Shown here: one piece after another, positions 45,312 through 57,078 of the stretch
How positions within the stretch are numbered: position 1 is the first letter of the stretch
Layout: each line of letters opens with the position of its first letter
From: Membranipora membranacea
Taxonomy: Eukaryota; Bryozoa; Gymnolaemata; Cheilostomatida; Membraniporidae
NCBI GenBank assembly: GCA_914767715.1
Contig: OU612067.1
Span: 20,365,162 to 20,429,161, forward strand
Direction of reading: 5' to 3'
Length of the DNA stretch: 64,000 nt
The notes under the pieces: model-generated
The model's input: only the letters and a program-made list of their open reading frames with translations
The model's database searches: none
Told to the model about the DNA's origin: nothing
Position numbers and translations under genes: made by a program

Positions 45312-46099
45312 CTGTGAAGGATAGAGACAAGATAAGGTGAAACAAGACTAATCATGGTATGATAAAAGGGGGAAAAAAGGTGGGAACTAGATATTCTGTG
45401 ATAAAATTTTAGAACGGAATTTCCTGATGATCAAGTCAGGCGAAAATTGTATTGAAATTGCTAACAGGTGGAGCTACGTAAAGTTAAAAATTTTCAGATT
45501 AAACATCTTTACTCTGTATGGGTTTGTAACTAGTCACTAACTAGCCTTAGACGATCTAGATGTGTTTATTACAGGTTATTTCGCTATGAAAATCCATCAA
45601 TAAGGTTTCGCATATATATGCTTGCTGACGCAAAACAATCCAGCTGTCTCATTCACAATCGGATATCAACACTTTTAAGCAGATACAATGTGGTATGATG
45701 ACCGCAGTCCTGGTTTGACAGTTTTAACTTGGGTGACCTTTTACAATGATGTGCGGTTGAATTTGTCATTAGTGGACACATTTTTAAACAAAACAAAAGT
45801 AGCCATAATTCAAATTTCTTATGACCTGATGAACCTTTTTTGCACCTGACCGACCGTGTTCAAAAGCCAAGCGAGAGAGAAGGGGTGCTGTAGCCCCCTC
45901 CCTCAACGAAAAAGGAAGATCGAACGGGAGGCAAAACAACTTTTATGTTTAAAATAACTGTCTTGCAATTACAACTTCAAGCTTGCAGGATATTATTATT
46001 GATATATGGGAGGGACAGGATAGGATATCATAATTCAATTTTGCAATGCAACTTATGGTAAGATATAGATCCTCACCCTCGTGTTCTTCACTATCACTA

Positions 46100-48030
46100 A
46101 TATTGAGTTATTAGGGATATCTTATGTTAGCCGCGCCCTCCGCTGTGTCAAAACTGCATTGCCACCTCCTGTCAACCTGCATAATGAATTTAATAATATA
46201 AACAGTCATCAACACAAGAATCAGGGGCAGTCAAAAATTGCCAGATACCCAGGTTTTGGAGAACTCCATTGATAACAGTGAGTAATACTAGCATTAAATC
46301 AGCAGCCCCCACAAATATGGAACAAGGCCAATAATGTAATACTCTACAGTAACCTTCAGTTATACAATTATATTATAATACATTAATCTGAGTCTTAACT
46401 CCATATTCACAGCCTATTACTTGCTCATAGCACTCGGCACAGTTTGACCTATTTTTGGATGTCTTCTGCTTCTGCTTTTTAATTGTAGTCGACTGGGTCC
46501 TTACAACAATATCCTGTAGCGAGATTTGTCTGTAGTTAATGTCCAGTCGTTATAAATATCAGTGTAGCGATAGCAGAATTTGGCAGATTGCTGCGGTTGT
46601 GGCTGAAGTGCGTTGACCGCGTCTCGCATCCAACCGGATTTCAGTCCCGGTGTTCCTAATGATTTGGGATCACTTCGGTAGAGATTAGTACATGTGTATG
46701 GGGTGATGTAATAACAGTGCTAACATGGACAGACAAGGGACGATCAAGAAAACAATGTTGACGGGAGAGATGTGAACTTTTCAAGCACACATGACAATGG
46801 TAGGTTGAATGCATTGCTGCAATCAATTGGATGAGTGCTACCCACAGCGTATTTTATCAACCTCATTTACGAGGATGATCAATATCATTAACTACCATTA
46901 ATCAGGCTGAGCCAGTGACGATGGAATGTGTACAAGAGAAGGGCAACACAGGGCACAACAAACAAGCTGTAGCGGTGTGCGGACAAGCTATCAGGCCATG
47001 ATGATGGGGGTTACTTTACCACCACCAAAGCTCGATCAGCATAACTTTGTGTGATGTGTCACGGCAGGATTGAGGCGTATGTGATGTTTAAAGAATATCA
47101 ATTAAATAACAATAAACGTAGAAGCGACTGCCTGGCCAAGACGATGTCCACTCAGTCACTCAATCTGCTGCCTGTCTCTTTTTTTCAATTACAATAACAT
47201 CATTCATATTACCAAGTAGAGTATTACCCATTGAGCCATTGATACTGTACTTACTCCAATGACTCCTGCTTACTAGTAGGCCTACTACTACTACTACCAA
47301 AATCTTGGTATTGGCCTGGCAATATTAGATTGGCTCCCCTAGGAGGTGGGGTAGCATTTATATATATTTAGTATATTTTTAATCATGATCATCTGAGCTG
47401 ATAGTGCTAGATAGATAGGGATAGCCAGTCACTGACTACTAGTAGTCAGTGAGTGACTGTGAGTGACAGCTAGTGGAAACTTGAAAACTAGGAAAACAAA
47501 GAAAGGAGTAGTAGGAAAACAGTTTAATTTGGGCTACTGATTGGTTAATACAAGCTCTCTAAGATGCATGTTGCCAGCCACTCTCAATCAGAGATCTGGC
47601 TTTCCTATTTATACCGAGCATACCTTACTATGATTCAGAGTCAATGGGGACGTTGAATTACTCCCTTGTTTACTATTTCTTCCTGGCTACCATACATTCA
47701 CTACTTTGGGTGTACACATTGTCACATGACCATATTTGCCCAATCACATAATATATTTTAGGGCCATTGTTTTAGCGTTACACATTGACTCACCCAGGTT
47801 CAGACAAACATTCTGTTGTTGAGGACTAATCAACATATTCCTCATCGATAAAAACATTGGGTGTGGAACTCAGGTAAAAGATTTCACCATCTGCATTTTT
47901 TTCTGTTGGCAGTGAACTAGTAAAGACTACTATAGCTATCCTTCATTTAATGGTGCAACAAACACTATTTCACCATTCTCATATAGTGTGTTTCCCTGAT
48001 CAATCACTCAACAGCAAGACAAAGTCACCC
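46100..48030. other. Intergenic between SPFH gene and RIOK3-like exons
   Basis: No exon supported. The segment at about 46,590-46,690 (GTGCGTTGACCGCG, GGATTTCAGTCCCGG) loosely resembles a tRNA-derived SINE. The promoters of the two divergent genes may lie here, but no core element is clear. Confidence 0.4.
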
Positions 48031-48032
48031 TG

Positions 48033-48128
48033 ATGGAAGGTAAAGCAGCTACCACAGCATGGAAAGGCTGGAATGTCAATACAACCCCAGCAGCCCCTGC
48101 AGCAATACTTGAAGATGTTATGAGCCAG
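48033..48128 (+). CDS. RIOK3: RIOK3-like kinase, exon 1
   Basis: ATG to a GTAGGT donor, 32 codons, phase 0. It has AAILEDVMSQ at its end, which corresponds to the conserved LADVMSEQ-like element in the N terminus of RIO kinase 3, and WKGWNVNTTPAAP before it. RIOK3 is an atypical kinase linked to ribosome maturation. Only the non-catalytic N terminus is present in this window. Confidence 0.65.
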
Positions 48129-48564
48129 GTAGGTACATCATCACATTGAATTGATTGTTATGTTAAATTTGTAAGAATTGTGAGAAAATCATATCCATGG
48201 CAAGAACAGTAAATACATTATCCATATCTTGACACAAACAGCTAACCAGCAGTGAGAAAAAAAACAGTGAAGATTAGTTCAAGTTTGATAAAACAATTAC
48301 AATAGTGGTATAAAATTATAAAAGAAGTTATATGTTACTGCTACCACCTTAGGCTACTTACTTTCACCAGAGAGGGTTGTCCCTGCTTTCATACATTACA
48401 AAGAGAAGTGACTCTTCTTTCATCCAGTCAGATTCCACAATGTGGTAGATTGCTAAGGCGTGAACAAAGCGTTGAAAGGAGCTGAATGTCATAATGAGAT
48501 ACTCCATACTCCTCAGTAGATACAGTAGGCTCTCTACCACAGGCGTCCGGACTTACCTTTGTGA

Positions 48565-48648
48565 ACTTTGCTAATGTCCATGATCAACCACCGCCCAACA
48601 AATGTTTGTTGGGGGGGGGGGGTGGTTGATTATGGACTTCGGCAAAGT
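48565..48648. repeat. 84-bp hairpin with poly-G
   Basis: ACTTTGCTAATGTCCAT...CAACCACC pairs with GGTGGTTGATTATGGAC...CAAAGT; the turn is AACAAATGTTTGTT followed by a G run. Confidence 0.8.
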
Positions 48649-48820
48649 ATACATGCTTGTAACTCCAGATGCCTATGCTCTCTACCACTCAAATTTAGCG
48701 GTAGGGGTCATAATAATAATACTATACACGTCGCTGGACTGTGATAACCCTTCAAGCATTACATCGTATGGTAGCATCTGTTTATTTTGTGTTTTGTTGG
48801 TTGTATATAAATCAAGCTGT

Positions 48821-49006
48821 TTGATTTATTGTTGGAGCGTGTACATTTATTATGTGACCATTGTGTCAATGACTTATAAAAATGACTGTATATCAACTGT
48901 ACATCAACTGATTATAATTATGATGGCATGCCTTATTTATACTATTGGCAGCATACTAAATGAGCACGTGACTTAATTAGTGGTCACTGCATATGAGGAC
49001 ACAACA
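48821..49006. repeat. 186-bp direct repeat, copy 1
   Basis: Repeats at 49,305-49,490 with one difference noticed (TTGG against TCGG). Each copy stays open to a shared stop as ...YCWSVYIYYVTIVSMTYKND, hydrophobic and then ending NEHVT. The two copies lie between RIOK3-like exons 1 and 2. Confidence 0.9.
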
Positions 49007-49304
49007 TCCCTCTTTTCCTCATTAAACTTGAATGAGTGATTATCTGAAAACTTTACATACAAAAAGCGGCCATAAAATATTACAGCAACATAAATGTCTT
49101 ATTTATAAAATTTGTCAGCAATAATATATTTTAGTATGTAAATGATATGTCAATGGAATCTCTTTATAGTGTAGAGATGTTCAGAGTCAATTGCGGCCAG
49201 CAGCTACCATGCCATCCTTGCCTCAAAAAACCATAATCTATTTATGGGAAAATAGAGAACAAGCACCACTGATATTCGCGTTGTTAGTGGGGGTAGGATT
49301 TGCC

Positions 49305-49490
49305 TTGATTTATTGTTGGAGCGTGTACATTTATTATGTGACCATTGTGTCAATGACTTATAAAAATGACTGTATATCAACTGTACATCAACTGATTATA
49401 ATTATGATGGCATGCCTTATTTATACTATCGGCAGCATACTAAATGAGCACGTGACTTAATTAGTGGTCACTGCATATGAGGACACAACA
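49305..49490. repeat. 186-bp direct repeat, copy 2
   Basis: See 48,821-49,006. The 298-bp spacer between copies is unrelated. Confidence 0.9.
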
Positions 49491-49628
49491 GCATCTACGA
49501 CTGACGTGTCAGAGGAGAATGAACATGAGCTTAGGTAGTTGATTCATCATCATAGGAAGCAAAAGTCCTTTCCTTTTGGGTTTACTGCATGCTAAAATCG
49601 TTTGAGGTAGATTTTTTATCTGTTTTAG

Positions 49629-49728
49629 GCATTGGCAGAATAGATAGAGAGAGAGAGGAATTGGAGAAAATATACGGGAATACAGAGTTTCCTGAGTTAG
49701 CTCATCAGGGCTGCAGCTCCGCGCAGGC
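49629..49728 (+). CDS. RIOK3: RIOK3-like exon 2 with a one-base frameshift
   Basis: From TTTTAG to a GTAAAT donor. The frame set by exon 1 reads ALAE and then stops. The frame that joins exon 3 reads DREREELEKIYGNTEFPELA, which fits the charged helix after the first RIOK3 motif. One missing base between AGAA and TAGATAG explains the break; the site is at an AG-rich simple repeat. Confidence 0.5.
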
Positions 49729-50476
49729 GTAAATTCAACTTAGAAAATATGGCCTGCACTCGGAATTGCTCCCGCAAAACTGTTGAGTCACTGGCAAAAC
49801 GTGCCTACAGAAACTTCAAAACCACACTTTATGCTTGCAGCCTATCATTAAGGTCAGGGGAATTCAAAATTCTGGCAACCCAGATCAATCTTGATCAAGA
49901 TCTGAACCAATCGTCTCCAGTTTATTCACCTGGTGGCTCCATAAATTATACGAATAGTTATCACAATACATCACTATGTAGGCTAACACAATTTGTACTG
50001 TTCATAACAAGAGACCACAACACAAGATTTACTTGAGGGCCTTTTAATTAGAATGAGCAATGCTTTACTAAAGAAAATTATCACTATCACATCGCTTAAA
50101 ATTATCGTTCACTTGGTCATTAAATTAAACATATCCATTCCCAGTCACGCAGTCAGAATACATTGATTGATTGATCGATTTCATATATTTGTCATGAGTA
50201 TTAAAAAACACTTTGATTTTTGTTCTGGGTGTAAACTGTCCATAAAGTAGTGTAAAAAGTTAAAAACTATATAGACTAAAGCAGATTGTTATAATATATA
50301 GCTCCATCAATGAGTGAGCCCTCCAAGCAGGTCTCACTCAGTGAGTGAGCGAACAGATTGCGAATTTGGCTGTTTTTAAGTGAAAGACCCCCCCCCCCCA
50401 AGATTATTGAGTCTGCATTTCTAGAAGATTCGATATGTGCGGGGATATCAAATTATGTTATTTGCAATGATTACAG

Positions 50477-50633
50477 AGTGAATGATATCCCGGCAGAGTT
50501 TTTAGTCTGTGAAGCAGACGAAGGAGACACTTCCATTGATCTGCTCATGGCTCAGATGCTGCAGATGGAATTCGATAAAGAGGCCGATAAAATGCTCAAG
50601 AGAGAACAGGATAATTATAATAGAAACAGCAAG
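50477..50633 (+). CDS. RIOK3: RIOK3-like exon 3
   Basis: From GATTACAG to GTAAGA, phase 2 to 0. It has VCEADEGDTSIDLLMAQMLQ followed by MEFDKEADKMLKRE and NRNSK. The pattern LLMAQMLQMEFD..D..LKREE..N..SK is diagnostic of RIOK3. The next family exon and the whole kinase domain are not found downstream in 50,634-56,960, so the gene is truncated, has very long introns, or is a fragment. Confidence 0.8.
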
Positions 50634-51180
50634 GTAAGAATATAAGATAAGATAGCGTGTTATTGGTGAACCCGTCAAAGAAAGTTTACAATCGTTTAAA
50701 AAGGCTCTGTGTTTGTGATGGCATATCATTTAAAACGTTGATACTGGTAGGTATGAAACTATGTGAAAACCTGAGTGAGCTAGGGAGAACTTAGGAGTTT
50801 GAAATATCAATTTTTTTTCTTTGGTCAACCCTTTTTGAGGTGAATACCATCCATGCGTCATTTTGCTATACATAGTGATAGAAATATGATGCTGGTACAC
50901 AAGAAAAAATATCTTCACATGTTGTCATATTTTTTTTATCTACTGACAGATTTTGCAACCTTGCATGAGTAGGTGGCATGTCCCTCTTTACTTCTTTGCT
51001 TCATATCTTATGAGCAATATTGTAACAATTATCAGTCCCCCCCCCCACATATGAAATAGGCCGCCAGGCTTTAACTGAACATCTCTTGCTATGAATCATG
51101 TCCGTATAATATTGTTTCCAGCATGACCATATATCAAACATATTTCAAAGTTTTCCGTTCCTGGTCAAAAAAGGAGGAAG

Positions 51181-51330
51181 GTTAAACCACTAGGTGGCTC
51201 AATATTACTTATGCATCACATTATTCTCTGATTCTTCACCTCAGTAATGATATGCTTCTTTAAAAAATTAGTCCACTCTAAGTGCATTATATATCTATCT
51301 ATCGCAGTAGAGGCCTTCCTAAAAACGCTC
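51181..51330. repeat. Left copy of a 150-bp inverted pair
   Basis: Reverse complement (estimated 80-85% identical) of 54,717-54,862. Shared blocks: AACCACTAGGTGG-like, TTATTCTCTGATTCTT, GTAATGAT, TGCATTATATATCTATC, GAGGCCTTCC. Either the long terminal repeats of a 3.7-kb element or two solitary inverted copies. Confidence 0.75.
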
Positions 51331-51334
51331 GCAT

Positions 51335-53340
51335 AAAATTAACCCTGAAAAGGGTGTGATATTTGATGTCACAGAGCTGTTAGTGCACTGTGTTGATAGA
51401 AATTCCTCAACAACTTTAGCTAAATAGGTCACGCATCAACATCTTTGTCGACTACACACAGTATCCTCAAAGATTATAAATACTAAGATATGACACTCCT
51501 ATCAAACTGCGGTCTTCAGTTGAATAGGCAAGTAGTGGCTGCATGAAAACGAGTGTTACGCTTCAATTATGAGCTTTATGATTAGTGGCTTTCAATAGAA
51601 TTTCAATAGGAAATTCAAAATTTACACAGGTAGCCTGTTTGTTTTTCATGAAAATTATGTATTTCCAAATTTCACTGAAACTTCAAATAAAAATATTTTA
51701 GATCTAGACATTTCAGGCATCTCAATGATGTAAAAATCAAAATCATGTGATGATTACAAACAAGTGATTTTGAGTTTTGAGGATTTTTTTTAGCAATCTT
51801 TACAAACTTTAAGATGTTTTGACACACAAGACTTACTCAGATAAACAGTTCTCTTTACATCAAAAACTAGTATTTGCATGTCTTAAAGTAGATCCATGTT
51901 ACTAAATGTGTTATCTAGTTATTTCAGGCTTCAGGGTGATAAAAAATCCAAATGAATTTGACGGCCTCCTAGAGAGTAGTATTGAAATGTGTTAGCAGTG
52001 GGTGACTTGGAGAAGCTTTCTGTTTTGTGGCATCAGATCTTGTTCATTTGTGCACCACAGTTACTCAGCACATCTAAACATGGACTATCAATATTACTGA
52101 ATAAGTGCAGTCTATGTCAATGCACAGATCAGCTTTTTTTTAAAATGAATTCAAATTTTTGAGTATCGAGTTAGTATGGATCTTACTCGAGAGGATATCG
52201 TAGGATCTTATTGCAAGATTTGGTAAAAAACTATAAAGTACACTGTAGGATCAACTAAGTGACATTGGCCTTATCATAGTGTTTGAGGGGAAACATGACT
52301 AACGATAGTTTGACTACCAAGGGAAGGTGATATAAATGCAACTGTGGTGATCTTACCACTTACTATTTTGCCAGCGACTAAACGCCTGTAGGTTAACTAT
52401 ATGATAGCTGAGATTATGGGTGGAGTTTCACTGATGTAGTTGAGTACTAGAGTATTGACCTGAGTTTTCATGTTATAACGCTAAGCTCAATCTAAAATAA
52501 AGGCCCCATCATTCATGCAGATGGTTGGGTAATTTTTGCTTAGCATATGTATAGAAGAGACATGTCCATATGGCGCTATGAACTGGACACTTTTTGGGCC
52601 GTCTCTATAGCCAAATTTACCTCTTAAATTGGAGCAAATTGATTGAGGTGATTGTGGTAATAATGATTATTTTCATGGTTCACAAAAAGATTATGTTGGA
52701 GGGGGAGGGAGAAAAGAAGGCTGTTTTTGGGCTGTTTTTATCTAGTTTTCAGCTTGTGAATGACAAATTTCATAAATCTGACACCTTCCTTTGGTCAGCT
52801 TAGAATGACTGTTGGTCATAGGAAACTTTGTTTGATGTAAGGGCTATCTAGTATTGTGTGTACCTTGTCTTACTCATCTCACAAAGGAATGTTAGCCACT
52901 AAATCAAATATATCTGCAAAATCCATTGACTGACTACATGAATAAATGCCTAGACTGTGGCCCATATGTTCTGGTAACACATGTAAAAAAAACAAGAGAA
53001 TTGCATGACCCATTCTCAGGCAAATCTGAAATAAGTAAGGCTATATCTGCAGAAAGAAATCATTTCTACATTGTAATCTTATATAAACAGAGCAAGCGAG
53101 CACAGCATCCTAAAATGACAAACACTCGTTTTCACGCTTGAATTGCTGTGGACAGGGAACAGCGGGAGTGTCATGTCATAGTCATTGGTATCCTAGCGGA
53201 TGCGGTTATGTCTACATGGCCAATGTTTTATAATCTTGGTCAAGGCTCTTCCCCCATAAATTATCACATTGCAGTCAAAACAAACATTATTGTGGCTCAT
53301 AAAAAATTACCTCATCGATGACTGCAAATTATGCTCACAG
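51335..53340. other. No exon supported
   Basis: AT-rich sequence inside the 51,181-54,862 inverted pair. Open frames at 52,594-52,803 and 52,926-53,141 have no family features. Confidence 0.4.
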
Positions 53341-53393
53341 ATATAATGCTTACTCTGTGATATGCTCATCGTATTAACATCCATGACCATAGA

Positions 53394-53428
53394 ATCACAG
53401 AGTAAGGATTATATCCTTACTCTGTGAT
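53394..53428. repeat. 35-bp palindrome, same end as the 707-bp foldback
   Basis: ATCACAGAGTAAGGAT followed by its mirror. A third half-site (TTACTCTGTGATAT) is at about 53,350-53,363. Confidence 0.85.
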
Positions 53429-53582
53429 AGAATGATACAAGCCCCAACTCTCAAAGCCAGAGTTAGTTTATTAGCTAAGATCAATTTGTCTAACATTATT
53501 CAACACACGTTATTAAATTTACGATCCTTAGTTTTGGGCAAAATATTTTTACGGCAATAGTGTTGTCAGATAACTGATGTTA

Positions 53583-53925
53583 TCTAAGTGACGAATCTGT
53601 TGATTCCGAAAATGAAGCTTCTGGGGCCATTCTAGAGGAATGGGGCAGGCAACTGATGGTGAAGGAATATGTTTCTTCACAAGAACTGATCGTGGAGGAT
53701 ATGCATGTAGAAGTAGGCTCGTTTCTGAAGCGGAATGACAATATTATTTCAATGGACATTACAATAATAGATTTTGATTTACATAACCAGCAAAAATTTG
53801 TGTCTTCGTTGATGTTTTGTGTCTGGCCATTTTTTACAAAATATCAAGAATCTTTGTCACAGTTAGCCGCAGCGCAGTATTTTCGGATTTACCTCGGCTC
53901 GCCATCTACCCAGCACATTATTTAG
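53583..53925 (+). CDS. Unassigned open frame
   Basis: Open from about 53,578 to the stop at 53,923-53,925: LSDESVDSENEASGAILEEW, GRQLMVKEYVSSQELIVEDM, then less protein-like. An AAG acceptor and a phase-0 GTAGGC donor at about 53,713 could make the first part an exon, but no family fits. It may belong to a transposon bounded by the inverted pair. Confidence 0.25.
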
Positions 53926-54716
53926 GATTTTATCATCACATAGAATGTTTGTCTGCTGATAAAGTTTGACCAATTAAAAATCTCCAATTATAAATATACA
54001 ATGGATGGCAAACAGCAGGTCGTCAGTAAAGTTCACATAATTATGCATAAGGCATACTATAAACTTGTCAGTTTCAAGAATATGAGAACAGTAACACAGT
54101 TCATGTCTAAAGCTTTATCTAAAGTCTAAAGCTATAACAAATTTGAATGCTAATGTCTAAAAGTTCTTGATCTCCTTTCAGTCGCCTTATTTTCACTAAC
54201 TTCGTGCAGCCGATGACCTGATTATTTTGGATTATTTTAGCTGGATTATTTTATTATCTGACCTGCGTCTTAACTCAGTTTATAGTATGTGTCATTTATT
54301 CTCAATCGAACACACACACACTGCAGTGCTTTTTGTAGAATAAAATTCCAAGCTTGTTTACTTAGCCAGTGGATTTCAGTAGAGTATTGTATTCAATGGG
54401 GACCTTTCATAGAAAACCTTACTACACAATATGGCCTTAGTTTAGTGCTCTGTGTTGACCTATATTTGCAGAAATCACACAAATAAGCTGACTTTTTAGA
54501 ACATCATATCTCAAATTTGGGGATGGGGATGCCAGTGGCCTTCCATGAGGTTGCAATTGAGATGTGGATGCAAAGGCTCATAGTGGAAGATGAAAATCAG
54601 CACCATGGATTTTCTGCTGTATTGAATACAAGATAGCTCTGTTTGTTTTGATTTTACAATAGGCTGATCACTCAAACAGTCTTCTGACTTCACAAAACGT
54701 TAGTCTGGCTTGATGT

Positions 54717-54862
54717 GAGCGTTTTTGGGAAGGCCTCTTCTGCGATAGATATAGAATGCACTAATAGTGGACCAATTTTCTAAAGAAACACATCATTACG
54801 GAGCTAAAGAATCAGAGAATAATTTGATGCATGAATAAAATTAATCCACCTAGTTGTTAAAC
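54717..54862. repeat. Right copy of a 150-bp inverted pair
   Basis: Inverted partner of 51,181-51,330. Confidence 0.75.
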
Positions 54863-54864
54863 TT

Positions 54865-56960
54865 TTTTGGTGAGTGACTGGATGGGTTTACTGATAAGAT
54901 AAAATGGGACTTTAATGGACGAAAATCAGGGGTGGAGAAATTGTGGGAGATATTTTGTCGGGGGGAAGTGAGTTTGTTGTGGATTGTCGGTCTCAAACAG
55001 CAATTGGGATAAACTAGAGTTTTATGGAATAATTGGCAAATGCCATAAATAGATCTAGATTGTAAATATATAAAGACTATATTTTTGGATAATACTCATT
55101 TGTTGAGAATCTTTTACAGAATACCCAAACAAAAATGACAAGATAAAAATAAAGTCACAAAGATGTTATGCATAATTGATGAGAAATATATTGATATGGA
55201 TGGACTTGATCTTATGTGAATTGGTAAATAATTAAAAGTGGTAGCTCAAATTGTAAGCTTCATTACAGCAATGAACTCCCTCTTCCTCGGGAGTTCATTG
55301 ATTACAGCTAAATAGCTTATAGACTATATCACATCACCCCCTTTTTGGTTAGGAATAGGGAGCGCTCCTGTTTTTAGTAAGGGATGATTTAGTTCCACTT
55401 TTCATCGCATATTTGATGTGTGCACAAGCAGTCTAGTCCTTTAGATGATAATCTCATCATGTTTTTATACCAAAGGTCAGCCTAAGTCAACAACACACAC
55501 TATTATGTAGACCAAGAACCTTGAAATTTGTGGTATTAAGTTCGGAGGCTCAACCTAAACCCTCCTGTGATTTAGATGTAGACTGGATAAGACCTTTTGG
55601 CAAACACATGATGTGCTGCTAGTCAACACTGGTGTTCCAAATGTAATTCACTTCTGCAAAATTTGTGATTTTTATCAGATTTATTTGAGCAAATTGTCCA
55701 TTGTTTTGCAGCCCAAAAGAGAGTTAAAAGTTTCAAGGCCCTAGCCAGGAAAATAATCACCCCTTATCCTCTCTTTGGCCATCAAGATCCCAAACAGGAG
55801 TTGGTTGTTCACTAAGAGACACATTTGCCTAATGATGAGTAATTAAACACTTTTAGGGTAGCCAATTGATCTTAATTTTCAGCTTACTTTTCTATTGTTT
55901 TTATGGACTTTAACCTAATGATTGATTAAAAATAAGGGATACATCCAGTTTATGCTGGTCTAGACATCTAATAGTATTCCATATATTACACCACCAAGTC
56001 ATGTTGCAAAGACATGCACATGAACAAATCAAGAAGAACTAGTGTAGTGTTGGTATTGTGTAACTTAACTACGTGATTCACTCTAAATTCAGTTGATGTC
56101 CTGAAAATTGTAACAAGCTCAGACGAGCGAGCAGTTGTTGAACCTGATATTGTGGCGATTAGCTGCCAAAGGGTTTCATATTGTATGGCAGCTTGACAAC
56201 AAACCACCACAACATCACCAATATTGACCGTCACACCCTGGCATTCAGACTACGCTATTATCATGTGTATCTCTGATCGGTAGAGTCAAATTAGTAGGAG
56301 TACCTAACATGTACCAACTTTTACTAACTAATTTAAACACGGGCCGTTACACCAAATTCCTTGCGATGGTACTTACAGTAAATTATTTGGTTCACTCTCT
56401 ATTGATCAGAGATATACATGCAATAGTACATCACGCAATCAATGTGCTCCCCGCATGGCCCTAACCTCTTGCTGGCCATGAAACACTGCATTTGACTAAC
56501 AGCTGTTGTGCATCTATATTATTAATTATGTACTTTGTTCAAGCTGATTCCTGGTTCTCTCAGAGTGCCATATGGTTAAGAAAAGACAATATTATGGTTT
56601 CAAAATTTGTTTAGTTAGTTTTGCACAAGACTTGGTGGTCACTAAAGGTTAGAAGTAAGCACAGGTAAAGTCAACATGACTACGGTATCCCTCAGGCAGT
56701 GTGTTTACTGAGAACAGCTTCAATTACTCTTTCTGTCCTCTACCCCGCCCTAACACCCGTGAGAAAGACATGTCAAGACTAGAACAACTCTGATCCAATT
56801 TGCCTGTATTCCAGTTGCTCCCCTCACACTGGTCATGTGGTCACTGCGGCGAATGCAGGCAAATGGACGAAACTTGGTGTACTCAAGATAAGATTTTACA
56901 ACCTTTCTTACCTAACCTTATTTGCATGCATATCATACCATATGTGATCACTTTTTACTT
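54865..56960. other. Upstream of the bHLH exon; no exon supported
   Basis: A small hairpin (AATGAACTCCC...GGGAGTTCATT) is at about 55,270-55,300. The minus-strand open frame 55,986-56,234 has no family features. The N-terminal exons expected for a Mondo gene were not found here. Confidence 0.4.
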
Positions 56961-56964
56961 GCAG

Positions 56965-57078
56965 GATCGTCGCGGTGACGGGCAGAGTGCAGAACAGAAG
57001 AGGAGACAGCAGATCAAATCTGGATTTGAGTTGTTAGCTGAGCTTATCCCTACTATACCTACAAATACTACGTCTAAA
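56965..57078 (+). CDS. MLXIP: Mondo exon: basic region and helix 1
   Basis: 114 bp, TTGCAG to GTAAGT, phase 0-0. The E-box contact pattern (AEQKRRQQI; Glu and Arg-Arg) is present. It ends TNTTSK at the start of the HLH loop, and its donor is unit 1 of the 21-bp array. Confidence 0.88.

Noticed and set aside
48033-50633. RIOK3-like exons as the N terminus of Mondo
   Set aside because: Their motifs match RIOK3 in order. A fusion transcript is possible by phase but nothing in the sequence demands it.
55986-56234. Minus-strand 82-codon frame as an exon
   Set aside because: Reads fairly protein-like, but no matching splice pair or family was found.
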